Assembly: GCF_039527675.1 (NCBI RefSeq) | Contig: NZ_BAAAKI010000010.1 | Coordinates: 62,001-126,000 of the forward strand | Direction: 5' to 3' | Origin: Luteococcus sanguinis | Lineage (GTDB): Bacteria > Actinomycetota > Actinomycetes > Propionibacteriales > Propionibacteriaceae | DNA: 64,000 nt | Shown: positions 20,207 to 27,949 of the stretch, in pieces | Layout of the letters: each line of letters starts with the position of its first letter | Position numbering within the stretch: the first letter of the stretch is position 1 | Translations under genes and position numbers: made by a program | Notes under the pieces: generated by a model | The model's database searches: none | What the model was told of the DNA's origin: nothing | Seen by the model: only the letters and a program-made list of their open reading frames with translations

Positions 20207-21636
20207 CACGCACCCACCAGGTTCTGACCGCAGACCCGCACGACCTGGCCGTCGAGCGCACCATTGGCTGGATCACACAGCCAGGCGATGGTCTCGGCGA
20301 CATCGACGGGTTGGCCGCCCTGGCCGAGCGAGTTGGTGCGCCGGAACATTTCGCGCTGCACGAAGGGGATGGCCGCGGTCATGTCGGTCTCGATGAAGCC
20401 GGGTGCCACCGCATTGACAGTGACCGGACGGCCGCTGAGTTCATCGCGCATCGCGCGCACCAGGCCCATCACGCCCGCCTTGGAGGCGGCGTAGTTGGTC
20501 TGGCCCTTGTTGCCGGCCACGCCCGAGGTGGACGCGATCCCGACGATACGCGCCTGCTCGGACAGCCCGCCGGGCACCGAGGGGTCGAGGAGCACCTCGT
20601 TCATCCGAATCTGCGCCGCCAGGTTCACCTCCAGCACCTGCGCCCACTTGGCATCATCCAGGTTCGCCAGCATCTTGTCGCGGGTGATCCCAGCATTGTG
20701 GACGATGGCCCAGACCCGCTCATCGGCGCCGTGGCGGGCCACCACGTGGTCGGCGATCGCCCGTCCGGCACCCTCGCTGGTGATGTCCAACTGGAGCGCC
20801 GTGCCCCCGATCTCGTTGGCGACCTTCGCCAGCATGTCCCCGGCCTGGGGCATGTCGACGCAGACGACCTTGGCACCGTCACGTGCCATGGTGCGCGAGA
20901 TGGCCGCGCCGATGCCGCGGGCCGAGCCGGTTACCACGACGACGCGTCCGGCCAGCGGCTGATCGTTGCGATAGCCCTCGCCCAACTCGTCGCCGGCCTT
21001 GCGATGGGACAGCTCGATGGTCTGCCCATCGACGAAGGCAGAGCGGCCCTGTAGGCAGAACAGCAGCGCGGAGCGCAGGTCGTCGGAGTCGACGCCGGCC
21101 CCTAGCCGCAACAGGTTGGACGTCGAGCCGCCCCGAAGTTCCTTGCCGACGGTTCGGTTGATGCCGTCGATGGCCTGTGCGACGGCCTTGGCCTCCAGCC
21201 CCTCCACCGCATCGGCGGCATCGGCGACCAGCACAACCCGGCCCGAGCGGGCCAGTCCCTTCATGGCCGGACGGAGCATCGCGCGCACCCCCTCGAGCTG
21301 CGCGATGGTGCGCACGCCGGTGGCATCGATCACCAGCGCACCGAGGCGGGCGTGGTAGGCGGGAGCCTGCACGCGTCCGTCGGCGTCGGTGGAGCGCTGG
21401 TCGGCAACGTCCAACAGCGGCTCGGTGGTGACGATGGCCAGGTCGGCCAGAGCCTCGGCGACGCGCACGCCACCCGCGACCACACCGAGTGCCACCGGAC
21501 CGCCGGGCATCTCGCGGCCGCGGCGCAGCTTGGGCGGGTCGGCCAGACCGGCCTTCTTCGCCAGCGCATGCCCAGGGGCGGTGCGGTAGATGATCTCCAG
21601 CAAGGACTTCTTCGGCTTGGAGTTGGGGTTCGCCAT
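20206..21636 (-). CDS. fabG4: Two-domain 3-oxoacyl-thioester reductase, FabG4-like
   Basis: High-molecular-weight FabG of 476 residues. The N-terminal half (to about 225) is the flavodoxin-like domain typical of FabG4; the C-terminal half is an SDR with TGSARGIG (about 236-243), HNAG, Ser in STSG and the YAASK catalytic motif (about 393-397). It reduces 3-oxoacyl thioesters, with NADH preference known for mycobacterial FabG4. The ATG at 21636 lies one base after the fadA stop and has GGAGG ten bases upstream, so it is coupled to the thiolase. A further upstream frame extension has no family support. Confidence 0.92.
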   Translation of the reverse strand: MANPNSKPKKSLLEIIYRTAPGHALAKKAGLADPPKLRRGREMPGGPVALGVVAGGVRVAEALADLAIVTTEPLLDVADQRSTDADGRVQAPAYHARLGALVIDATGVRTIAQLEGVRAMLRPAMKGLARSGRVVLVADAADAVEGLEAKAVAQAIDGINRTVGKELRGGSTSNLLRLGAGVDSDDLRSALLFCLQGRSAFVDGQTIELSHRKAGDELGEGYRNDQPLAGRVVVVTGSARGIGAAISRTMARDGAKVVCVDMPQAGDMLAKVANEIGGTALQLDITSEGAGRAIADHVVARHGADERVWAIVHNAGITRDKMLANLDDAKWAQVLEVNLAAQIRMNEVLLDPSVPGGLSEQARIVGIASTSGVAGNKGQTNYAASKAGVMGLVRAMRDELSGRPVTVNAVAPGFIETDMTAAIPFVQREMFRRTNSLGQGGQPVDVAETIAWLCDPANGALDGQVVRVCGQNLVGA

Positions 21637-21637
21637 G

Positions 21638-22885
21638 TCAGCAGGCCTCCAGGATCGCGGTGACGCCCTGCCCACCGGCAGCGCAGATGGACACGAGCGC
21701 GCGGGAACCCGAACCGCGCTGGTGCAGCAACTTCGCGGCGGTGGCGACGACGCGCGCGCCGGTCGCGGCGAAGGGGTGGCCGGTGGCGAGGGAGGAACCG
21801 GCGACGTTCAGGCGATCCGGGTCGACGGCGCCGATCCCGGCCCGTTCCCAGCCCTTGAGGGTGGCCAGCACGGTCGAGGCGAAGGCCTCGTGCACCTCGA
21901 CGATCGTGAAGTCGGCCAGCGTCATGTCGTTGCGGGCCAGCAGCGTCGGAACGGCACGGACGGGTGCCAACAACAGGTCCTCGGCGCCGGTGACGTAGTC
22001 GGTGGCGGCGACCTGGGCGTCGACGACCGTGGCCAGCATCGGCCAGCCGTGCTCGCGGGCGTAGTCGTCGCTGGCCAGCAGCACCGTGGCGGCGCCGTCT
22101 GTCAGGGCGGTCGAGTTGCCGGCGGTCATGGACGCTCCCTCGCCGCGGCCGAAGACGGGCTTCAGGGAGGCGAGCTTCTCGGCAGTGGTGTCGGGGCGCA
22201 GCAGGGTGTCGCGGGTGACGCCGAGGTAGGGGGTGACCAGGTCGTCGAAGAAGCCGTCCTGCCATGCAATGGCCAGCTTGCGGTGCGACTCGAGGGCGAT
22301 CCGGTCCTGCTCCTCGCGGGTGATGCCCCAGCGGGTGGTGGTGAGCGCCTGCGACTCGCCCATCGACAGCCCGGTGCGCGGCTCCACCACCGCCGGCGGC
22401 ACCGGAGCGAGGTCCTTGGGGGTCAGGCCGACGAAGGCCTTGGCCCGCTGGACGGGGGTCTTGGCGTGGCTGGCTGCCAGCAGCGCGCGGCGCAGTTTCT
22501 CCCCCACCACGATCGGGGCATCGGACGCGGAGTCGACGCCGGCGGCGATGCCGTTCTCGATCTGGCCGAGGCGGATCTTGTTGGCGATGTAGATGACGGC
22601 CTCCAGCCCGGTGCCGCAGGCCTGCTGCAGGTCACAGGCGGGGGTGTGTGGTCCGAGCGCGGAGCCGAGCACGGCTTCCCGGGTCAGGTTGAAGTCGCGG
22701 GTGTGCTTGAGCACCGCGCCACCTGCCACCTCGCCGAGGTCGGCGCCGGCCAGCCCGAAGCGGGCCACCAATCCGTCCAGGGCAGCGGTGAGCAGGTCGG
22801 TGTTCGAGGCCCGCGCATAACGCGTCCCGGCCTTGGCGAAGGGGATGCGGTTGCCGCCGACGATGACGGCCGAGGGGGTCGACAT
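21638..22885 (-). CDS. Acetyl-CoA C-acyltransferase (thiolase), FadA2-like
   Basis: Thiolase cleaving or forming 3-oxoacyl-CoA. The 415-residue protein has the acyl-binding Cys90 (LQQACGTG), HEAFA, the GHPFAATGAR histidine motif and the C-terminal CAAGGQG cysteine, so the active site is complete. The ATG is preceded by GGAGG at four bases. It heads the minus-strand thiolase-FabG4-MaoC operon and faces a tetR gene 75 bp away. The shared promoter region carries two similar 11-bp boxes, so the TetR product is the likely repressor. Confidence 0.92.
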   Translation of the reverse strand: MSTPSAVIVGGNRIPFAKAGTRYARASNTDLLTAALDGLVARFGLAGADLGEVAGGAVLKHTRDFNLTREAVLGSALGPHTPACDLQQACGTGLEAVIYIANKIRLGQIENGIAAGVDSASDAPIVVGEKLRRALLAASHAKTPVQRAKAFVGLTPKDLAPVPPAVVEPRTGLSMGESQALTTTRWGITREEQDRIALESHRKLAIAWQDGFFDDLVTPYLGVTRDTLLRPDTTAEKLASLKPVFGRGEGASMTAGNSTALTDGAATVLLASDDYAREHGWPMLATVVDAQVAATDYVTGAEDLLLAPVRAVPTLLARNDMTLADFTIVEVHEAFASTVLATLKGWERAGIGAVDPDRLNVAGSSLATGHPFAATGARVVATAAKLLHQRGSGSRALVSICAAGGQGVTAILEAC

Positions 22886-22906
22886 TGAGCCTCCAGGTTT
22901 GGGGAA

Positions 22907-22959
22907 CTATCAGCTACTGGGGGTAGCCGGTACCGAAAGTATCAGGTACCTTGGGCGTC
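22907..22959. promoter_or_regulatory. fadA-tetR divergent promoters with paired operator-like boxes
   Basis: CTATCAGCTAC (22907-22917) and GTATCAGGTAC (22939-22949) are two imperfect palindromes (consensus STATCAGSTAC) 32 bp apart, about three helical turns. The first overlaps a possible fadA -10 on the minus strand (GATAGT). The second overlaps the tetR -10 (TACCTT, 22947-22952), which lies seven bases before the ATG, suggesting a leaderless mRNA. GGTACC also occurs twice (22929, 22945). Binding by the adjacent TetR protein is inferred. Confidence 0.55.
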
Positions 22960-23628
22960 ATGCCAGACCCCGTGGTCATCGATTCAGCAACCACCCAGCC
23001 TTCGGTCGACGGACGATCGACCCGCTGGGACCCGCACCGCGCCAACCGCCGGCGCGAGCTGGTGGCTGCCACGCTGCGCACCATCCGCGAGCACGGGGCC
23101 GGCGTGGGCATGGACGAGATCGCCTCCAGCGCCGCCACCTCCAAGACCGTCTTCTACCGCCACTTCGGTGACCGTAGGGGCCTGTGGGAGGCCGTCGTCG
23201 AATCCGTCCACGGCTACATCCTGAGCAACCTGTCCACTCCCCTGCAGCAGCTGCTGGATGACCCGGTCGGGCTGGTGCTGGGCCTGGCCGATGCCTACCT
23301 CGGCGTCGTCGAGCGCGACCCGGAGATCTACCGATTCGTCACCACCCGGCCCGACCCCGAGGCCCCCGACCCCGTCGTCGGGTTCACCGGCCGGATCGGA
23401 ACCCTGGTGGCCGACGCGCTGCGTCCACACATGGTGCGCGACGGCTTCAGCCCGGAGGCCGCCGAAACCTGGGGCCAAGGGGTCGTCGGCTTCATCTGGG
23501 CCATCGCCGAGCAGTGGATGACTGCCGGCATGGCACGTCCTCGGGCCGCCCTGGTCGCCGACGTCGGCGACCTCGTCCGCCCGGCCTTCGCGCCCATCAC
23601 CGGCGCACCACAGCTCTCAGCATCCTGA
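22960..23628 (+). CDS. TetR/AcrR family transcriptional regulator
   Basis: 222-residue repressor with an N-terminal HTH (RRRELVAATLRTIREHGA, then MDEIASSAATSKTVFYRHFGDRRGL, about 25-70) and a helical ligand domain. The ATG at 22960 is placed seven bases after a TACCTT -10 and is probably read leaderless; an in-frame TTG at 22951 overlaps the -10. It lies between the divergent thiolase operon and the acyl-CoA dehydrogenase gene, so it likely controls both in response to an acyl-CoA or fatty acid. The stop codon lies within the 14-bp tandem repeats that follow. Confidence 0.88.
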   Translation: MPDPVVIDSATTQPSVDGRSTRWDPHRANRRRELVAATLRTIREHGAGVGMDEIASSAATSKTVFYRHFGDRRGLWEAVVESVHGYILSNLSTPLQQLLDDPVGLVLGLADAYLGVVERDPEIYRFVTTRPDPEAPDPVVGFTGRIGTLVADALRPHMVRDGFSPEAAETWGQGVVGFIWAIAEQWMTAGMARPRAALVADVGDLVRPAFAPITGAPQLSAS

Positions 23629-23690
23629 ACGACCCGTTCTGAACGACCCGTTCTGAACGACCCGTCCTGACCGACCCGTCCTGACCGACA
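23625..23690. repeat. 14-bp tandem repeats containing GAACG-N3-CGTTC palindromes
   Basis: Units CTGAACGACCCGTT start at 23625, 23639, 23653 (ending GTC) and 23667 (CTGACC...), with a partial fifth at 23681. The first two contain perfect 13-bp palindromes GAACGACCCGTTC (23627-23639 and 23641-23653). The array begins in the last tetR codons and ends 30 bp before the acyl-CoA dehydrogenase start. Confidence 0.85.
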
Positions 23691-23719
23691 TGGATCACCC
23701 AACCCGACAGGAGCCAACG

Positions 23720-25702
23720 ATGACTCTCACCGACGCAACGCCCACCATCACCAACGACACCATCACGAACACCGCCGACGTCTCCCTGCCCCCGGCCACC
23801 GGACGCGCCCTGGCCGAGGCGCTGGACGGACCCTTCCACGCCACCAAGCAGCGTTGGCGCGACGAGCTGGACGCCGACGACGTTGTCCGCGACCCCTCCC
23901 TCGACCTCGCCGGCGCCCGCGCCTGGACCCTGGAGCGGATCCAGCGCCTCTCGGCGCGGAACTTCGTCACGGCAGGCTTCCCGGCCGCCGTCGGCGGCAC
24001 CGGGACGAGCGCCGAGTCGGTCGCGAACTTCGAGATGATGGCGATGGGTGACCTCTCGCTCACCATCAAGTCGGGCGTGCAGCACGGGTTGTTCGGTGGC
24101 GCGATCGCCAACCTGGGCAACGAATGGCACCACGAGACCTTCCTGCCCCGCGTCATCGACTGCTCCCTGCTGGGCTGTTTTGCGATGACCGAGCTAGGCC
24201 ACGGGTCCGACGTCCAGTCGGTCGAGACCACCATCACCTGGATCCCGGAGACCGGCGAGTATGAGGTCGACTCCCCCACCCCGACCGCCCGCAAGGCCTA
24301 CATCGGGAATGCCGGTGCCGACGGGCGAATGGCGGCGGTCTTCGGCCAGCTCTACGTCGACGGGGAGAACCAGGGCGTGCACACCATCCTGGTGCCGATC
24401 CGCGCCGAGGACGGGTCGGCGCTGGCCGGCGTCGACTGCGGTGACCAGGGGCACAAGGGTGGGCTGCTGGGCGTCGACAACGGAACCATCGCCTTCGACC
24501 ACGTGCGGGTCGGTCGAGAGATGCTGCTGGACCGCTTCGGCGGAGTCGGCGAGGACGGTGTCTACCACTCCGACATCGAGAGCAAGAATGCGCGCTTCTT
24601 CACCATGCTGGGCACGCTGGTGCGAGGCCGGATCTGCGTCGGCGGCGGAGCGGCCAGCTCGTGCCGTCGGGCGCTGTCGATCGCCACCCGCTACTCGCTG
24701 CAGCGCACCCAGTTCCGCAAGCCCGGCCTCGGCGAGGAGGTCACCCTGCTCGACTACCAGGCCCACCAGCGCAAGCTGCTGCCCAACATCGCGCGGGCCT
24801 ACGCCTACGGGTTCGCCCAGAATGACCTCGCGTTGGAACTGCAGGCCGTGCTCGATCTCAATGCCTCCGACCAGCGCGATGAGGCGCGTTCCCGCGAGCT
24901 GGAGAGTCGCGCCGCCGGGATGAAGGCGCTGCTGACCCGCTGGGCCAATGACACCATCCAGGTCTGCCGCGAGGCCTGTGGCGGCCAGGGCTACCTGAGC
25001 GGCAATGGCATCACGCTGGCCCGCCAGGATGCGGACGTCTTCGCCACCTTCGAGGGCGACAACACGGTGCTCAACCAGCTGGTCGCCAAGGCCCTGCTGC
25101 TCGACTACCGCAAGGCCTGGGGCGAGATGGACTTGCGCGGCACCGCCCAGGCAACCGCGAAGATGGCCGTCGGTGCAGTCCGGGAGACCAGCGCGCTGGC
25201 GCTGGTGAACCGGCTGGGTGAGCGCGTGGGCTCCCGCACCAGCGAGCGAGAGCTCCTCACCACCCGCGAGTGGCAGCAGCAGATGTTCGCCTTCCGGGAG
25301 GAGCATGCCCTGGCCGGCTTGGCGGCGCGGATGCGCAAGGCGGCCAAGCTGCCCAAGGACGAGCAGTTCGAGGCGATCAACCGGGTGCAGACGCACATGC
25401 TCTTCGTCGCGCGTGCCAACACCGAACACCGCGTGCTGGAGGCCTTCATTGCCGGGATCAAGGCGACCAAGGACGCAAAGGCCGCCACCGTGCTCTCGGA
25501 GCTGTGCGACCTCTACGCGTTGTCCTCCATCGAGGCGGACGCTGCGTGGTTCATGGAGCACAACCGGATCAGCCCGGCGCGCTCCAAGTCGATCACCCAG
25601 GGCGTTGACACCCTGTGCCGGGAACTGCGTCCACACGCTTTGGCGCTGGTGGAGGGGATGGGCGTTCCCCACCAGTGGTTGCAGGCCGACTGCCTGAAGT
25701 GA
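23720..25702 (+). CDS. Acyl-CoA dehydrogenase, FadE5-like
   Basis: Flavoenzyme that introduces the alpha,beta double bond into acyl-CoA. The 660-residue protein is the large FadE5/AidB-like type: FAD-binding segments LGCFAMTELGHGSDVQSVET (about 155-174), a central beta domain and the C-terminal helical part with REACGGQGYLSGNGI and FEGDNTVLNQLVAKALL. The ATG at 23720 follows AGGAG at six bases; an in-frame ATG at 23690 lies in the tandem repeats. Together with the adjacent thiolase, FabG4 and MaoC genes it makes the full four-enzyme set known at Rv0241c-Rv0244c, although transcribed on the opposite strand here. Confidence 0.9.
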   Translation: MTLTDATPTITNDTITNTADVSLPPATGRALAEALDGPFHATKQRWRDELDADDVVRDPSLDLAGARAWTLERIQRLSARNFVTAGFPAAVGGTGTSAESVANFEMMAMGDLSLTIKSGVQHGLFGGAIANLGNEWHHETFLPRVIDCSLLGCFAMTELGHGSDVQSVETTITWIPETGEYEVDSPTPTARKAYIGNAGADGRMAAVFGQLYVDGENQGVHTILVPIRAEDGSALAGVDCGDQGHKGGLLGVDNGTIAFDHVRVGREMLLDRFGGVGEDGVYHSDIESKNARFFTMLGTLVRGRICVGGGAASSCRRALSIATRYSLQRTQFRKPGLGEEVTLLDYQAHQRKLLPNIARAYAYGFAQNDLALELQAVLDLNASDQRDEARSRELESRAAGMKALLTRWANDTIQVCREACGGQGYLSGNGITLARQDADVFATFEGDNTVLNQLVAKALLLDYRKAWGEMDLRGTAQATAKMAVGAVRETSALALVNRLGERVGSRTSERELLTTREWQQQMFAFREEHALAGLAARMRKAAKLPKDEQFEAINRVQTHMLFVARANTEHRVLEAFIAGIKATKDAKAATVLSELCDLYALSSIEADAAWFMEHNRISPARSKSITQGVDTLCRELRPHALALVEGMGVPHQWLQADCLK

Positions 25703-25849
25703 CCTCTGGTTGATCGGCCAGTGCGCGGACGCCCCACTCACGGAACTGCCCGGCGGGCTCATCTCTCGTTCTGCGCTGCGCTGGCCACAGCCATGTTCTG
25801 CGTGGTTGCGGGCACCATGTGCTCGAACCCCGGAGAATGAGCCGGCCGA

Positions 25850-26779
25850 CTACCAGCGGCTCTCGGCCAGCTTGGCGAAGATCTCGCGGGTGGCGAGCGA
25901 CCGGTTCTGCGTGAAGAACTGCAGGCCGGGAGCTCCGCCGCGCAAGAGCGTCACCGCGATCTCGGACGCGATCCGGGAACCCACCTTGCGCACCTGGGCG
26001 GGGTCGTCGGCAACGGCCCCCAGCCGGTTGACGACCTGCTCGGGGACCGGTGCCCCCGACAGCTCCGCGAAGCGCTCGATCTGGCGCACATTCGTGATCG
26101 GCATGATCCCGGGGATGATCGGGATCTGGCAGCCCAGGTCGCGCACCCGCTCGACCAGGTCGAAGTAGGCGTCCGGGTTGAAGAACAGCTGGGTGATCGC
26201 GAAGTCCGCCCCCGCCTCCGCCTTCTCCACCAGGATCCGTGCGTCCAGCGCAGCGTCCTGCTTCTCGGGATGGACGTCGGGGAAGGCCGCGACGCCGACG
26301 CAGAAGTCGCCGTGCTGCTTCACCAGCCGCACCAGTTCGGTGGCGTTCGCCAACCCCTCGGGGTGCTGTTCCCACGGTGCGGTCGGACCGCCGGGCATGT
26401 CTCCGCGGATGGCGAGCACGTGCTTGAGCCCGGTCTCGCCGTAGGCCTCGACGGTGCGCACCAGGTCGGCAGTGGCCTGGGATGCGCAGGTGAGGTGTCC
26501 CATCACCGTCAGGTTGGTGGTCGAGGCGATCTCCCGGGTGGCCTTGATGGTGCGCTCGCGCGTCGAGCCGGAGGCGCCGTAGGTGACCGAGACGAAGTCG
26601 GGGCCGAGCGGCTCCAGGTGGCCGATCGCGTCGCGCAGCTGTGCCGCGCCGGCATCGTCCTTGGGCGGGAAGAACTCGAACCCGAACAGCGGGCCGTTGG
26701 CCTCGGCGAGACGCTCCGCGATGGTCGGACTTTCCGCGGTGGTGGGACGCGTCTGTCCGGCGGGGGTCGTTTCGGGCAT
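25850..26779 (-). CDS. metF: 5,10-methylenetetrahydrofolate reductase
   Basis: Reduces methylene-THF to methyl-THF for methionine synthesis. 309 residues with FEFFPPK near residue 34, VSVTYGASGSTRERT, HLTCA, the ALRGD-type loop LAIRGDMPGG and DFAITQLFFN, all diagnostic of the TIM-barrel MetF. The ATG at 26779 lies seven bases after a minus-strand TAGAGT -10, so the mRNA is probably leaderless. Divergent from the polyprenyl synthase gene. The 147 bp between its stop and the acyl-CoA dehydrogenase stop hold only weak hairpins. Neighbouring genes match the Rv2172c-Rv2173 arrangement. Confidence 0.95.
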   Translation of the reverse strand: MPETTPAGQTRPTTAESPTIAERLAEANGPLFGFEFFPPKDDAGAAQLRDAIGHLEPLGPDFVSVTYGASGSTRERTIKATREIASTTNLTVMGHLTCASQATADLVRTVEAYGETGLKHVLAIRGDMPGGPTAPWEQHPEGLANATELVRLVKQHGDFCVGVAAFPDVHPEKQDAALDARILVEKAEAGADFAITQLFFNPDAYFDLVERVRDLGCQIPIIPGIMPITNVRQIERFAELSGAPVPEQVVNRLGAVADDPAQVRKVGSRIASEIAVTLLRGGAPGLQFFTQNRSLATREIFAKLAESRW

Positions 26780-26786
26780 GGGGTCA

Positions 26787-26792
26787 ACTCTA
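26787..26792 (-). promoter_or_regulatory. -10 box of metF (leaderless)
   Basis: TAGAGT on the minus strand ends seven bases before the metF ATG, so transcription should begin at or next to the start codon. Confidence 0.6.
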
Positions 26793-26818
26793 GGGCGCAC
26801 GCCGACATGGCCCCCGGC

Positions 26819-26824
26819 TAGGCT
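26819..26824 (+). promoter_or_regulatory. -10 box of the polyprenyl synthase gene (leaderless)
   Basis: TAGGCT lies six bases before the GTG start at 26831; no ribosome binding site is present, indicating a leaderless transcript. Only 51 bp separate it from the divergent metF start. Confidence 0.6.
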
Positions 26825-26830
26825 CAGTCC

Positions 26831-27949
26831 GTGGCCACCACCCAGACCCCCCTCCACTCCTTCACGCCCGCTGATCCGGTTGGCAGGGGCTTTCGAGAGG
26901 CGGTTGGGGACGCCATCGACGCTTTCCTGACTGCCCGGGGCCCCGAGCTCGCGGCGATCGGTCCCGAGCTGGACCTGACGCTTGGGCTGGCGCGCGACTT
27001 CACCGGCGGTGGCAAGCGGTTGCGTCCGGCCTTTTGCTGGTGGGGGCACGTCGCCGCAGCCGGCGCCCCCTCCGACCCCGACGCCCTGGTCCGCGCCGCC
27101 GCCAGCCTCGACCTGCTGCACGTCTCCGCCCTGGTACACGACGACGTCATGGACGGTTCCGACACCCGCCGCGGCCTCCCAGCAGCGCACCGGCAGTACC
27201 AGGCACTGCACGAACAGCGCGCGGGACGCGGCTCGTCCGAGGCCTTCGGACGCGCTGGCGCGATCCTGCTGGGCGACCTGCTGGTGATGTGGAGCGAGCA
27301 GATGTACGCCCGCAGTGGTCTGGACCTCGCCGCACTGGAACGCGGACGCCCGGTGCTGGAGGCGATGCGCACCGAGGTCACCTGCGGTCAGGTGCTGGAC
27401 GTCGTGGCGCAGTCGGCCCCGGCCTCGGCCGACCTGGCCGACGCATTGGCCACCGCCAACCGCGTCGTGGAGTTCAAGACCAACCGCTACACGGTGCAGC
27501 GTCCGCTGCAGCTGGGCGCGGCGCTGGCCGGTGGCAGCGACGAACTGCTGGCCCATCTGGCCGACTTCGCGTCTCCACTCGGCCGCGCCTTCCAGTTCCG
27601 CGACGACGTGCTCGGTGTCTTCGGGGACGTCGAGCGCACCGGCAAGCCCGCGGGGGACGACCTCCGCGAGGGCAAGCGCACCGTACTGGTGGCCCACGCG
27701 CTGGCCGGCAGTTCCCCCACCGCGGCGGCGGAACTGGACGAGATGCTGGGAAATCCTGGCCTGGACGAGGGCCAGATCGACCGGGCGCGCGAGATCATCA
27801 CCGCCAGCGGTGCCCTGGCGGCCGTCGAACGCACGATCAGGGACGGATATCAGCAGGCGCTGGCCGCGTTGGAACGTGCGGACGTGACCGACGACGGACG
27901 CACGGCGCTGGCCGCACTGGCCGACGCCTGCATCAACCGCGACTACTGA
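26831..27949 (+). CDS. Polyprenyl (geranylgeranyl-type) diphosphate synthase
   Basis: Condenses isopentenyl diphosphate with allylic diphosphates to make C15-C20 or longer chains for carotenoid, quinone or lipid-carrier synthesis. 372 residues with GGGKRLRP (about 58-65), the first Asp-rich motif HDDVMDGSDTRRG (about 100-112) and second motif FRDDVLGVFGD (about 255-265), then GKRT. The residue before the first motif that sets chain length cannot be read confidently, so product length is open. The GTG start is probably leaderless. Its stop overlaps the convergent thiE stop region by seven bases. Equivalent in position to idsA2 (Rv2173). Confidence 0.9.
   Translation: MATTQTPLHSFTPADPVGRGFREAVGDAIDAFLTARGPELAAIGPELDLTLGLARDFTGGGKRLRPAFCWWGHVAAAGAPSDPDALVRAAASLDLLHVSALVHDDVMDGSDTRRGLPAAHRQYQALHEQRAGRGSSEAFGRAGAILLGDLLVMWSEQMYARSGLDLAALERGRPVLEAMRTEVTCGQVLDVVAQSAPASADLADALATANRVVEFKTNRYTVQRPLQLGAALAGGSDELLAHLADFASPLGRAFQFRDDVLGVFGDVERTGKPAGDDLREGKRTVLVAHALAGSSPTAAAELDEMLGNPGLDEGQIDRAREIITASGALAAVERTIRDGYQQALAALERADVTDDGRTALAALADACINRDY

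Noticed and set aside
25703..25849. Terminator or small gene between the acyl-CoA dehydrogenase and metF stops
   Set aside because: Only four-base stems such as GCCC-GGC-GGGC are visible; no frame with support.
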